A DNA stretch of 64,000 nt, taken from assembly GCF_011043545.1 (NCBI RefSeq), contig NZ_JAAKGP010000004.1, positions 285,642 through 349,641 of the forward strand, read 5' to 3'. This document shows, in pieces, positions 8,403 to 16,702 of this stretch. Numbering within the stretch: the stretch's first letter is position 1; the number at the start of each line of letters is the position of its first letter. Under the pieces are notes generated by a model. That model was not told the DNA's origin. It worked only from the letters and a program-made list of their open reading frames with translations, and did no database searches. This DNA is from Rhodobacter sp. SGA-6-6. GTDB lineage: Bacteria; Pseudomonadota; Alphaproteobacteria; Rhodobacterales; Rhodobacteraceae. The translations under genes were made by a program, and so were the position numbers.

Positions 8403-9473
8403 CTACACCTCCACCGCCACCTTGCCCATCGGGTGCGAGCAGCAGGCCAGGATCCAGCCCTCGGCCACGTCTTCCTCGGAGATGCCGCCGTTGTGGACCA
8501 TGTGGACCTCGCCCTCGGTCTTGCGCACCCTGCAGGTGCCGCAGAGGCCGAAGGTGCAGCCGGAGGGGATGTTCAGCCCTGCCCGCTTCGCCACCGCCAG
8601 CACGGTGTCGGTCTCGCCGCAGGGCACGGTCCGGCCCGACAGGGTGAAGGCGATCTCCGCCGCCGCCCCCTCGGCCGGGGTCACATCGGCCAGCACCGGC
8701 GCCTCGGCCTCGGTCTTCACCGGCGCGCCGAAGCTTTCCTGGTGGTAGCGCGCCATGTCGTAGCCGAGCGCGTTCAGCATGTCGCGCACGCCCTGCATGA
8801 AGGGCTCGGGCCCGCAGCAGAACACCTCGCGCTCCAGGTAGTCGGGCGCCATCAGCCCCAGCATGATCTGGTTCAGCCGGCCGAGATAGCCGGGCCAGGC
8901 GCGGAACGGGTCCGGCTCCTCGACCGTGAAACGCAGTTGCAACCCGGGCACGCGGTTGGCAAACTGCTCCAGCCTTTCGCGGAAGATGATGTCCGAGGGG
9001 CGGCGGGCGGCATGGACGAAGGTGATGTCCGGCATCTCGCCGGAATCCCAGGCCCAGGTGGTCATCGACATCATCGGGGTGATGCCGGAGCCGGCTGAGA
9101 TGAACAGGTATTTCCGCGCCGGATGGCGGTGGAAGCTGAAGATGCCCGAAGGCCCATAGGCCTTCAGTCGCATCCCCGGGCGCAGATGGTCCAGCATCCA
9201 GCGGGTGCCGACCGAATCCCGCTGCGCCTTTACTGTGACCGAGATCGACAGCGGTCGGGAAGGGGACGAGGAAATCGTATAGGTCCGCTGCACGTTCCCC
9301 CCGGGGACCGGCAGGTCCAGGGTGACGAACTGCCCCGGCTGGTAGTCGAACCACGCCCCCGAGGGGGCGCGGAAGGTGAAGGTGGCGGTGTCGGCCACGT
9401 CGGGCACCACCATGGCGCATTCCAGCGGCTCGGCGTCGGTCCAGGGCTCGGCCGCCCAGTTCAGGCGGGCCAT
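8403..9473 (-). CDS. gbcB: Glycine betaine demethylase reductase subunit GbcB
   Basis: A 356-residue flavin and iron-sulfur reductase that passes electrons from NAD(P)H to GbcA. Domains in order are an FAD-binding barrel (RTYTISSSPS), a pyridine-nucleotide domain (SAGSGITPMMSM, CCGPEPFM) and a C-terminal plant-type 2Fe-2S ferredoxin with CTFGLCGTC and a fourth cysteine in ACCSHP. This reductase-then-ferredoxin order is that of GbcB/hybrid-cluster reductases. Its ATG directly abuts the gbcA TAG with no gap, so the subunits are made together. It ends at the hairpin cluster. Confidence 0.93.
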   Translation of the reverse strand: MARLNWAAEPWTDAEPLECAMVVPDVADTATFTFRAPSGAWFDYQPGQFVTLDLPVPGGNVQRTYTISSSPSRPLSISVTVKAQRDSVGTRWMLDHLRPGMRLKAYGPSGIFSFHRHPARKYLFISAGSGITPMMSMTTWAWDSGEMPDITFVHAARRPSDIIFRERLEQFANRVPGLQLRFTVEEPDPFRAWPGYLGRLNQIMLGLMAPDYLEREVFCCGPEPFMQGVRDMLNALGYDMARYHQESFGAPVKTEAEAPVLADVTPAEGAAAEIAFTLSGRTVPCGETDTVLAVAKRAGLNIPSGCTFGLCGTCRVRKTEGEVHMVHNGGISEEDVAEGWILACCSHPMGKVAVEV

Positions 9474-10706
9474 CTATTCCGCCGCCATCGCCGGGACGGG
9501 CGCCAGCCGGCGGGTCATCGCGGCGCAATACCAGTCGATGAACTGCGCCACGCCGCTTTCCTGCGCCGGAGAGTAAGGCCCGGGCTCGTAGGCGGGCGAG
9601 AGGATGCCCTTCTGGTTCTCCTCCACCACCCGGCGGTCTTCGTCGTTGGTGGCGATCCAGACCTCGGTCAGCCGGGTCAGGTCGTAGTCGCGGCCCTCCA
9701 CCGCATCCTTGCGGACCAGCCAGGTGGTGACGACCTCGGTCTCGGTCGGGCTGATCGGCAACATGCGGAAGTTCAGCACCGTATCGGACAGGAAATGGTT
9801 CCAGGTGTTGGGGTAGTGGAAGAACAGCAGGCTGCCCGCATTGTCGAAGGGCATCCCCGGCAGGCGCGGCGCGGCGGCCTTGCCGTCCATGGTGTAGCTG
9901 ACCGCATCGCCGACGAAGGGAATCCGCACCAGCCGCCATTGCTCGTCCGGCGCGATCAGGTAGCGCGAGGGCAGGCCGGCGGCCTCGCAGCGTTCCACGT
10001 GGGCCTTGCCCACGGGCGAGGACAGGCTGTCGTCGCCGCCGACCAGGTTGGGGTCGTCGTTGAAGGTGCGGCACAGCGCCGGATGGGTGCCGGCACAGTG
10101 ATAGCACTCGCGGTTGTTCTCCATCACCAGCTTCCAGTTGCCGTTCTCGACGATGCGGGACTGGTGGGCGACCTTCAGCTCGGTCAGGGAATGCGGCGCG
10201 GCATAGCGGTCGGCGGCGGCCTTGACGGCCGAGAAATCGGGCGCGGTTTCGGCGACGCAGACGAAGACCATCCCGGCGGCCACCGCGCAATGCACCGGCT
10301 TCAGCCCGTGGTCGGCGGGCCTGAACTCCGGCCCCATCTCGCGCGCCCAGACCAGCCTGCCGTCCAGGTCGTAGGTCCATTGGTGATAGGGGCAGACCAG
10401 CCTGGCCGTGGTGCCCGAGGGTTTCGGGCAGAGGCGCTGGCCGCGGTGGCGGCAGACGTTGTGGAAGGCGCGGATCGCGCCGTCCGCCCCGCGCACCACC
10501 ACCAGCGGATAGGCGCCCAGTTGCAGGGCAGCATAGGCGCCGGTCTTCGGCAGCTCCGCCGCCGGGACGGCGAAGATCCAGTCGCGATACCAGATCGCCT
10601 CCAGATCGGCCTGGAACACGCCCGGGTCGCAGTAAAGGTCGCGGGTCAGCGAATGCCAGGGGCGGCGGTGCGCGATCTGCGCGGAAATCTCGGAATGGCT
10701 CAGCAT
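9474..10706 (-). CDS. gbcA: Glycine betaine monooxygenase oxygenase subunit GbcA
   Basis: A 410-residue Rieske non-heme iron oxygenase that removes one methyl group of glycine betaine as formaldehyde to give dimethylglycine. The Rieske centre is C85-x-H87 and C105-x2-H108 (CRH ... CPYH). The mononuclear iron site is in NNRECYHCAGTH (His203, His208). Start chosen at the ATG at 10706, giving the typical short N-terminus MLSHSEISAQI; the upstream open frame overlaps the riboswitch and is not coding. The 5' leader carries a full cobalamin riboswitch, which is unusual for this enzyme. Confidence 0.92.
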   Translation of the reverse strand: MLSHSEISAQIAHRRPWHSLTRDLYCDPGVFQADLEAIWYRDWIFAVPAAELPKTGAYAALQLGAYPLVVVRGADGAIRAFHNVCRHRGQRLCPKPSGTTARLVCPYHQWTYDLDGRLVWAREMGPEFRPADHGLKPVHCAVAAGMVFVCVAETAPDFSAVKAAADRYAAPHSLTELKVAHQSRIVENGNWKLVMENNRECYHCAGTHPALCRTFNDDPNLVGGDDSLSSPVGKAHVERCEAAGLPSRYLIAPDEQWRLVRIPFVGDAVSYTMDGKAAAPRLPGMPFDNAGSLLFFHYPNTWNHFLSDTVLNFRMLPISPTETEVVTTWLVRKDAVEGRDYDLTRLTEVWIATNDEDRRVVEENQKGILSPAYEPGPYSPAQESGVAQFIDWYCAAMTRRLAPVPAMAAE

Positions 10707-10832
10707 GGTCGGCCTCGCTTGGCCCATGCATCCCCGCATGGGTCCGGTTGCTGGAATGCGGGGAGATGCAGGGCCGAGGGCGGGCCTGCGGCGGCGCGCC
10801 ATCGTCCCGCCGCCCGCCGCGGTTGACGTCTT

Positions 10833-11000
10833 GCAAGGCTGGTTTCCGGGCTGGGGGAGCGGACCCTGCGGTCCTTGCGCGGCGCCTTCCCGGGGGTTTC
10901 CCCCCAGTGGCCTTCGCCGCGCTCTCCCGTCACCGTTGCGGGGGCAGCGCCGGTCTTTCACCGGCTTCCCAATTCTCCGCTACAGGTAGCGGCACCTTGC
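10833..11000 (-). promoter_or_regulatory. Cobalamin riboswitch in the leader of gbcAB
   Basis: Read on the minus strand, this has all the conserved parts of the classical long cobalamin aptamer in order. The 5' P1 arm GCAAGG leads into GGTGCC (11000-10991). Then come GCGGAGAA, GGGAAGCCGGTGAAAGACC, GCTGCCCCCGCAACGGTGA and GCGAAGGCCACTGG. The B12 box AGCCCGGAAACCAGCC is at 10852-10837, and the 3' arm CCTTGC (10838-10833) closes P1. The only downstream gene in this direction is gbcA, 127 bp away. Nothing on the plus strand fits the element, so control of gbcAB is the simple reading. Confidence 0.93.
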
Positions 11001-11124
11001 GGAACGGACGATACGCCTCCGCCTGCGGCGGCATATCGCAGGCACGACCTGAACGGCATGGATTCCGACAGGGCGGGGTTGCGGACAGGCGAAGGGCGGC
11101 AGCGCGCAATAGCGGAAGCTGGCG

Positions 11125-11165
11125 TCAGGCGAATCCGCCTGAGGGCACCTTCGGAGGAGAAGGTG
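11125..11165. other. Two adjacent hairpins in the gbcA-racemase intergenic region
   Basis: TCAGGCG/CGCCTGA (11125-11131 and 11136-11142) and CACCTTC/GAAGGTG (11146-11152 and 11159-11165) lie back to back. They sit in the 773 bp between gbcA and the racemase gene. They could end or attenuate a transcript, but no T-run follows. Besides these, the cobalamin aptamer and the GntR-type sites, I see nothing else in this stretch. Confidence 0.4.
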
Positions 11166-11191
11166 TCGTGCACCATCGCCCGGCGTGAGGG

Positions 11192-11214
11192 TTGGCATAC
11201 AACAATGTATCCAA
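11192..11214. promoter_or_regulatory. Possible GntR operator (upstream copy)
   Basis: An interrupted inverted repeat, TTGG-ATACA with centre ACAA and TGTAT-CCAA, in an AT-rich patch 266 bp before the racemase start. Half-sites ATACA/TGTAT match those of the two TGTATACA sites at 11439 and 12967, but the halves are spread 4 bp apart, so it is a weaker candidate. Confidence 0.35.
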
Positions 11215-11438
11215 TACTTATCCATCCTTGACGTTTTTTCCGGCTGCCGCGACCTCTCGCAGATACTCCGCCGCCGCAGGGGAAAAACGGCGAAACGGCT
11301 ATTCCGTATGGAAAAATCTGCGGAAATATCGGGTTTCCTCCGGCTTTCCGGCGTCTCGCCCCAAGCCGGGACCCTCAGATCGAAGACAGACCGCCCCCAA
11401 CAACGGCGTTGACAGACCGCCTCGGGGCTGCAAGGCTG

Positions 11439-11450
11439 ATTGTATACAAT
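11439..11450. promoter_or_regulatory. Probable GntR operator at the racemase promoter
   Basis: ATTGTATACAAT is a perfect 12-base palindrome, 29 bp before the ATG at 11480. It follows a TTGACA-like hexamer (11409-11414) at a distance where it would overlap the -10 region. Its core TGTATACA recurs at 12969-12976, between the gntR gene and the divergent transporter operon. That is what a local GntR/FCD regulator would bind. Confidence 0.65.
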
Positions 11451-11479
11451 GAAGGCGGCCGGAGTCGCCCCGCAGGGAC

Positions 11480-12259
11480 ATGATGCGCATCAAGCTGATC
11501 AATCCGAACACCTCTTCCGCCATGACCGAGGCCATGGCCCGCGCCGCCCGCGAGGTGGCCTCGCCCGGCACCCGGATCGACGCGGTGACCGCGGCCTCCG
11601 GCCCCGCCTCGATCGAGGGGCATTACGACGAGGCGATCAGCGTCATCGGGCTGATCGACCAGATGCGCGCCGATCCCGATGCCGACGCCTATGTCATCGC
11701 CTGCTTCGGCGACCCCGGCCTGCTGGCCGCGCGGGAACTGACCGAGGCGCCGGTCCTCGGCATCGCCGAGGCGGCGATGCACACCGCAACCTTCCTTGCC
11801 ACCTCCTTCTCGGTGGTGACCACGCTGGACCGGACCCGGATCATCTCGGAGGCACTGGTGCGCAACTACGGGATGCAGGCCGCCTGCCGCCGGGTGCGCG
11901 CCACCGACCTGCCGGTGCTGGAGCTGGAGGAGCCCGGCGACCGGGTGAACGAGATCGTCTTCGCCGAATGCCTGCGCGCGCTGGACCAGGACCGCTGCGG
12001 CGCCATCGTCCTGGGCTGCGCCGGCATGGCCGGGCTGGTCGACTACCTGCGCGCCCGCCTGCCGGTGCCGGTGATCGACGGGGTGACCGCGGCGGTGAAG
12101 ATCGCCGAGGCGCTGGTCGGCGGCGGATTGCGCACCTCGAAGCACGGCGATCTGGCCTATCCGCTGCCGAAGGCCTACTCGGGCAGCCTGGCCGCCTATG
12201 CGCCGTCAGTCCGGGAGGGCCTGGGCGAACAGCGACCTGAAATCCACGCCGCCCGTTGA
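11480..12259 (+). CDS. Asp/Glu/hydantoin racemase family protein (allantoin/hydantoin racemase-like)
   Basis: 259 residues. IKLINPNTSSAMTEAM, GPASIEGHYDEA and the two catalytic-type cysteines, Cys75 in VIACFGDPG and Cys180 in VLGCAGMAG, match the HpxA/HyuE racemase group. Those enzymes invert hydantoins or allantoin by a two-base mechanism. A second ATG three bases later is an equally good start. A palindromic operator sits just upstream, and the 3' end overlaps the convergent gntR by 54 bp. With the amidohydrolase and transporter nearby, a cyclic ureide or imide is the likely class of substrate (inference). Confidence 0.85.
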   Translation: MMRIKLINPNTSSAMTEAMARAAREVASPGTRIDAVTAASGPASIEGHYDEAISVIGLIDQMRADPDADAYVIACFGDPGLLAARELTEAPVLGIAEAAMHTATFLATSFSVVTTLDRTRIISEALVRNYGMQAACRRVRATDLPVLELEEPGDRVNEIVFAECLRALDQDRCGAIVLGCAGMAGLVDYLRARLPVPVIDGVTAAVKIAEALVGGGLRTSKHGDLAYPLPKAYSGSLAAYAPSVREGLGEQRPEIHAAR

Positions 12260-12922
12260 CTGCGACAGATCCACCTGGGACTCGATATGCCTGAGATGAT
12301 GGTCCATCCGCTCGATCGCCGCCGCCTCGTCCCCCGCGGCCAGCGCGTCGATGATCTCGCTGTGCTCGTCGCAGGAACAGGGCACCGCGCCCGGCACCTC
12401 GTAAAGCGCGATGATCAGCGAGGTGCGCGAGACCAGCTCCTGCACCACGTCGGCCAGCACCGCATTGTCGGCCAGTTCGGCCAGCGCCTGGTGGAAATCG
12501 CCGGACAGCTGGACCCGGCGGCGCTTGTCGTCGGCCAGCTGGGCCTTGCGTTCCTCGGCGACGATGCCGCGCAGCCGGTCCAGCCCGCGGTCGTCGCGCT
12601 TGCGGGCGACCTTGCGGACCAGCTCGCTTTCGATGATGTGGCGCGCCTCGAAGACCTGCCGACCCTCCTCGGTGGTCGGGCGGGCGACGCGGGCGCCCTT
12701 GTTGGGGGTGATCACCACCAGCTTCTCGTGCGCCAGCCGCTGCAGGACCTTGCGGATGATGGTGCGGCTGACCCCGAAGGCGCCGGCCAGCGCATCCTCC
12801 TGCAAGGGCGTGGCGGGGCGCAGCTGGTGGTTGATGATGGCGGCATAGATCGCGCCGTGGATCCGTTCGTCGGTCCGCTGTCCGCGGCCGGGTCTGCGGC
12901 TGGCTTCACTTGCAAAATTCAC
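12206..12922 (-). CDS. GntR-family transcriptional regulator, FCD (FadR/VanR) type
   Basis: 238 residues. The N-terminal winged helix-turn-helix (about 17-80) includes LAGAFGVSRTIIRKVLQRLAHE. The C-terminal all-helical FCD ligand domain shows the metal/ligand histidines in DFHQALAE and the MDHHLRHIE stretch. It lies between the racemase gene and the divergent ABC operon, and its own upstream region carries a TGTATACA site shared with that operon. It is probably an effector-responsive repressor of both flanking units and of itself. Its 3' end overlaps the racemase by 54 bp. Confidence 0.9.
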   Translation of the reverse strand: MNFASEASRRPGRGQRTDERIHGAIYAAIINHQLRPATPLQEDALAGAFGVSRTIIRKVLQRLAHEKLVVITPNKGARVARPTTEEGRQVFEARHIIESELVRKVARKRDDRGLDRLRGIVAEERKAQLADDKRRRVQLSGDFHQALAELADNAVLADVVQELVSRTSLIIALYEVPGAVPCSCDEHSEIIDALAAGDEAAAIERMDHHLRHIESQVDLSQSTGGVDFRSLFAQALPD

Positions 12923-12966
12923 GTCCGGTCCCGCCCGTTCCCGGCCCGCCGCAGCGGCGGCCGCAA

Positions 12967-12978
12967 TATGTATACAAT
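12967..12978. promoter_or_regulatory. Probable GntR operator between gntR and the transporter operon
   Basis: TATGTATACAAT contains the palindromic core TGTATACA (12969-12976) and differs by one base from the perfect site at 11439. It lies 44 bp upstream of the gntR start and 69 bp upstream of the ABC operon start, placed to control both. TTGTT-C-AACAA (12980-12990) next to it is a second small inverted repeat. Confidence 0.65.
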
Positions 12979-13047
12979 GTTGTTCAACAATCTTGCGCGC
13001 CCGCCGTCAAGAGGCAGATTGCCGCGACAGGAGCGGAGGGCAGCACC

Positions 13048-14037
13048 ATGACCGCACCCGCGCTGGAGGTCCGCGACCTGGGCATCGTCTTCGACACGCG
13101 GCGAGGGCCGGTCCCGGCCATCGAGGGCGTCAGCTTCGCCATGGCGCGGGGCGAGGTGCTGGGGATCGTCGGCGAATCCGGCGCGGGCAAGTCGCTGACC
13201 GGCAATGCGCTGATCGGCCTGTTGCAGGCGCCGGGGCGCATCTCCGCCGGGTCGATCCACCTGGACGGGGCCCGCATCGACGATCTCCCGCGCGAGGCGC
13301 AGCGCCGGCTGCGCGGCAAGCGGATCGGCGCCATCTTCCAGGACCCGCTGACCAGCCTGGACCCGCTGATGACCATCGGCGACCAGCTGGTCGAGACGAT
13401 CCGCGCCCATCTGCCGATGACCGCGGCGGCGGCGAAGCAGCGGGCGCTGGACCTGCTGGCCGAGGTCGGCATCGCCGATCCCGCCAGCCGCTTCGGCCAG
13501 TATCCGCACCAGTTCTCGGGCGGGATGCGGCAGCGCATCGTCATCGCGCTGGCCATCGCCGCCGAGCCCGAGGTGATCGTGGCCGACGAGCCGACCACCG
13601 CGCTGGACGTCTCGGTGCAGGCGCAGATCCTGGCGCTGCTGCGGCGGCTGGCGCGCGACCACGGCACCGCGATCATGCTGGTGACGCACGACATGGGCGT
13701 GATCGCCGAGATCGCCGACCGGGTGGCGGTGATCTATGCCGGCCGGCTGGTCGAGATCGGGCCGGTGGCCGAGGTGCTGCACGCCGCCCGCCACCCCTAT
13801 ACCACCGGGCTGATGAGCCTGATCCCCTCGCTGTCGCGGCGCGAGGAGCGGCTGCCGCAGATCGCCGGCGCGATGCCGCGGCCCGGGCAATGGCCCGGCG
13901 GCTGCAGCTTCCATCCGCGCTGCCCGAAGGCCGGCCCGCGCTGCGCGCTCGAAACGCCCCGGCCCGTCGCCACCGATGCGGTGCGGGTCGCCTGCCACCT
14001 GTTTTCCGGCGGCACCGCCGCCGCGCCTGCCATCTGA
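13048..14037 (+). CDS. Oligopeptide/dipeptide-type ABC transporter ATP-binding protein (OppD/DppD-like)
   Basis: 329 residues. The Walker A is GESGAGKS, the signature is FSGGMRQR and the Walker B is VIVADEPTTALD. The C-terminal oligopeptide-transporter extension has the cysteines of CSFHPRCPKAGPRC. It energises uptake with the second ATPase encoded at 18832. The start ATG at 13048 is preceded by GAGCGGAGGG. The open frame upstream would include the operator region, so the longer form is unlikely. First gene of the transporter operon divergent from gntR. Confidence 0.9.
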   Translation: MTAPALEVRDLGIVFDTRRGPVPAIEGVSFAMARGEVLGIVGESGAGKSLTGNALIGLLQAPGRISAGSIHLDGARIDDLPREAQRRLRGKRIGAIFQDPLTSLDPLMTIGDQLVETIRAHLPMTAAAAKQRALDLLAEVGIADPASRFGQYPHQFSGGMRQRIVIALAIAAEPEVIVADEPTTALDVSVQAQILALLRRLARDHGTAIMLVTHDMGVIAEIADRVAVIYAGRLVEIGPVAEVLHAARHPYTTGLMSLIPSLSRREERLPQIAGAMPRPGQWPGGCSFHPRCPKAGPRCALETPRPVATDAVRVACHLFSGGTAAAPAI

Positions 14038-14087
14038 AGACCAAGCCTGAAGAAACCAAGAAACGACCCCAACACGGAGAAACCACC

Positions 14088-15659
14088 ATGCGCCTTCACG
14101 TCAAACCCCTGATCCTGGCGGCCGGGCTGGCCGCCTTCGCCGCCGCGGCCGACGCCAATACCCTGCGCTTCGCCGAAGGGCAGGACATCAATTCGATGGA
14201 CCCGCACGCCGCCCGCGACGACTTCGCGCTCAGCCTCCTGTGCAACGTCTACGAAGGGCTGGTGCGCTGGAACGCCGACCTGGAGATCGAGCCGGCGCTG
14301 GCCGAAAGCTGGGAGGCGATCTCGGACACCGAATGGCGCTTCCACCTGCGCAAGGACGTGACCTTCCACAACGGCAACCCCTTCACCGCCGACGACGTGA
14401 TCTTCTCCTACCACCGCGCCGGGGATGCCGGGTCGCCCTTCGCCGGCCTGCTGGAACCCATCGCCGAGGTGGTGAAGGTCGACGACCATACCGTCGACTT
14501 CAAGCTGAAGCGCAAATACGCGCTGGTGCTGAACGACTTCGCCGGCTGGTATATCATGGACAAGGAGTTCCAGGAGGAGATCGGTTCCACCACGCCGCTG
14601 GACCTCAGCTCCAACGCCGGCGGGGCGATGCAGACCATGGCCAACGGCACCGGCCCGTTCAAGCTGGTCGAGCGCCAGCCCGACGTGAAGACGGTGCTGG
14701 CCGCCAACGCCGACTGGTGGGACGAGAAGAAGCACAACCTGGACGAGATCGTCTATACGCCGATCAGCAACAACGCCACCCGGGTGGCGGCGCTTCTGTC
14801 GGGCGAGGTGGACTTCATCCGCAACGCCCCGCCGCAGGACATCGACCGGATCGAGGCGACGCCGGGGATGAAGGTGATGCGCGGCCCGCACCTGCGCACG
14901 ATCTTCTTCGGCATGGACCAGCAGAGCGACAGCCTGCCCGGCAGCGGGGTCGAGGGCAATCCGCTGAAGGATGTCCGCGTCCGCAAGGCCATCGCCATGG
15001 CGATGGATGTCGAGGGGATCAAGCGGTCGATCATGCGCGGCAACTCCAGCCCGGTGGCGACCCAGCTGGCGCCGCAGATGCCGTTCTACGACCCCGCGCT
15101 GGAAGAGCCGATCCCCTTCGATCCCGAAGGCGCCAAGGCGCTGCTGGCCGAGGCCGGCTATCCCGACGGCTTCACCCTGACGCTGGACTGCCCGGCCGGG
15201 TCCTTCATCAACGACGAGCAGATCTGCCAGGCGGCGGTGGGGATGCTGGCGCGGATCGGCATCACCGTGCAGCTGTCGATGCATCCGCCCGTCCAGTATG
15301 ACACCGAGCTGCCGGCGGGCCAGTATTCCTTCTACATGCTCGGCTGGGCCGGCCTGCCGACGATCGACCCCTACAACGTGTTCAACGCCACCGTCCACAC
15401 GCCCTCGGGCGAGCTGGGGGCCTGGAACCCGAAGGGCTATTCCAACGCCCGGGTGGACGAGCTGATCATCCAGATCGGCGAGGAATACGATCCGGCGAAG
15501 CGGCAGGAGATGATCTCGGAAGTGCTGAAGACGCAGCGCGACGAGGTGGGCAAGATCATGCTGCACCAGCAATTCCTCACCTGGGGCATGACCGACAAGG
15601 TGACCGCCATCGTCCCGGGCGATGAATACACCCGCTTCTGGTATTACACCATGAACTGA
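14088..15659 (+). CDS. Peptide-type ABC transporter substrate-binding protein (SBP family 5)
   Basis: 523 residues with a signal peptide (about 1-22, MRLHVKPLILAAGLAAFAAA) and the family-5 pattern: DINSMDPHAARDD, LAESWEAISDTEWRFHLRKD and FHNGNPFTADDV. It is the periplasmic receptor of the transporter, captures the ligand and delivers it to the permeases encoded downstream. GGAGA precedes the ATG. Family 5 members bind peptides but also many other solutes, so the actual ligand is open; the enzymes in the operon suggest a cyclic amide or a derivative. Confidence 0.92.
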   Translation: MRLHVKPLILAAGLAAFAAAADANTLRFAEGQDINSMDPHAARDDFALSLLCNVYEGLVRWNADLEIEPALAESWEAISDTEWRFHLRKDVTFHNGNPFTADDVIFSYHRAGDAGSPFAGLLEPIAEVVKVDDHTVDFKLKRKYALVLNDFAGWYIMDKEFQEEIGSTTPLDLSSNAGGAMQTMANGTGPFKLVERQPDVKTVLAANADWWDEKKHNLDEIVYTPISNNATRVAALLSGEVDFIRNAPPQDIDRIEATPGMKVMRGPHLRTIFFGMDQQSDSLPGSGVEGNPLKDVRVRKAIAMAMDVEGIKRSIMRGNSSPVATQLAPQMPFYDPALEEPIPFDPEGAKALLAEAGYPDGFTLTLDCPAGSFINDEQICQAAVGMLARIGITVQLSMHPPVQYDTELPAGQYSFYMLGWAGLPTIDPYNVFNATVHTPSGELGAWNPKGYSNARVDELIIQIGEEYDPAKRQEMISEVLKTQRDEVGKIMLHQQFLTWGMTDKVTAIVPGDEYTRFWYYTMN

Positions 15660-15736
15660 GGCGGGCCGCGCGCGCCGGGCCTCCCGCTCCCGGAGGGCCG
15701 GCGCGTGCAACCTCTTCTCCAGCCGAAAGCCAGCCG

Positions 15737-16702
15737 ATGATCGCCATCGTCCTCCGCCGTCTGGGCAGCGTCCTTCTGGTGATGCTGGTCGTGGCCGCCC
15801 TGTCGTTCCTGATCTTCAACTTCCTGGGCGACCCGGTGAACAACATCCTCGGCGTCAACGCGACGCTGGAGGAGCGCGAGGCCCTGCGCCGCGCCCTGGG
15901 GCTGGACCAGCCGACCTGGGTGCAGTTCTGGCATTTCCTCGAACGCGCCGTGGTGGGCGATTTCGGCATCTCCTACCGCAACCGCCAGCCGGTGATGGAC
16001 CTGATCCTGTCGCGGATGCCCGCCACGGTGGAGCTGGTGCTTTGCGCCACCGTCCTTGCGCTGGCCGTCGGCGTTCCCATGGGCGTCTATTGCGCCCTGC
16101 GCCCCCGGGGGGTGCTGTCGCGGGTGTTGCAGATGGTCTCGCTGATCGGCATCTCGATCCCGCAGTTCCTGCTGGGGATGCTGTTGATCCTGGTCTTCTC
16201 GGTCGAGCTGCGCTGGCTGTCGGCCTTCGGCCGCGGCGAGGTGGTCGAGATCGGCTGGTGGTCCACCGGCCTTCTGACCGACAGCGGGCGCAAGGCGCTG
16301 ATCATGCCGGTGCTGACGCTGGCGGTGTTCCAGATCTCGATGATCATGCGGCTGGTGCAGGGCGAGATGCAGGAGGTGCTGCGCGCCGATTTCATCAAGT
16401 TCGCCCGCGCCCGCGGCCTGCCCGACCGCGCCGTCAACCTGCGCCATGCCCTGCGCAACTCGCTGTTGCCGGTGGTGACGGTGGTGGGCCTGCAGATCGG
16501 CGCGCTGATCGCCTTCGCCATCGTCTGCGAGGCCGTGTTCCAGTGGCCGGGCCTGGGCCTCCTGATCCTGCAGGCCATCGAATATGCCGACTTCCCGGTA
16601 ATGGCGGCCTATCTGGCGCTGGTCGGCTTCGGCTTCGCCATGATCAACCTGACGGTGGACATGATCTATCTCTTCATCGACCCGAGGATGCGCCGCAAAT
16701 GA
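15737..16702 (+). CDS. ABC transporter permease (DppB-like)
   Basis: 321 residues, six predicted membrane spans, starting with MIAIVLRRLGSVLLVMLVVA. FLGDPVNNILG is the typical DppB periplasmic loop. The EAA-type cytoplasmic loop is FIKFARARGLPDRAVNLRHALRNSLLPVV. It pairs with the next permease to form the channel. It follows the receptor gene by 77 bp and overlaps the next permease gene by 4 bp (ATGA). Confidence 0.93.
   Translation: MIAIVLRRLGSVLLVMLVVAALSFLIFNFLGDPVNNILGVNATLEEREALRRALGLDQPTWVQFWHFLERAVVGDFGISYRNRQPVMDLILSRMPATVELVLCATVLALAVGVPMGVYCALRPRGVLSRVLQMVSLIGISIPQFLLGMLLILVFSVELRWLSAFGRGEVVEIGWWSTGLLTDSGRKALIMPVLTLAVFQISMIMRLVQGEMQEVLRADFIKFARARGLPDRAVNLRHALRNSLLPVVTVVGLQIGALIAFAIVCEAVFQWPGLGLLILQAIEYADFPVMAAYLALVGFGFAMINLTVDMIYLFIDPRMRRK

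Noticed and set aside
6931..10836. A 1301-codon open frame on the minus strand
   Set aside because: It runs across gbcA, gbcB, the hairpin cluster and the plus-strand genes in another frame. Its translation is Arg/Gly/Pro-rich without motifs. Long empty frames are expected at this GC content.
10705..11231. Several short plus-strand open frames in the gbcA upstream region
   Set aside because: They cover the cobalamin aptamer and hairpins, lack ribosome sites and overlap in three frames.
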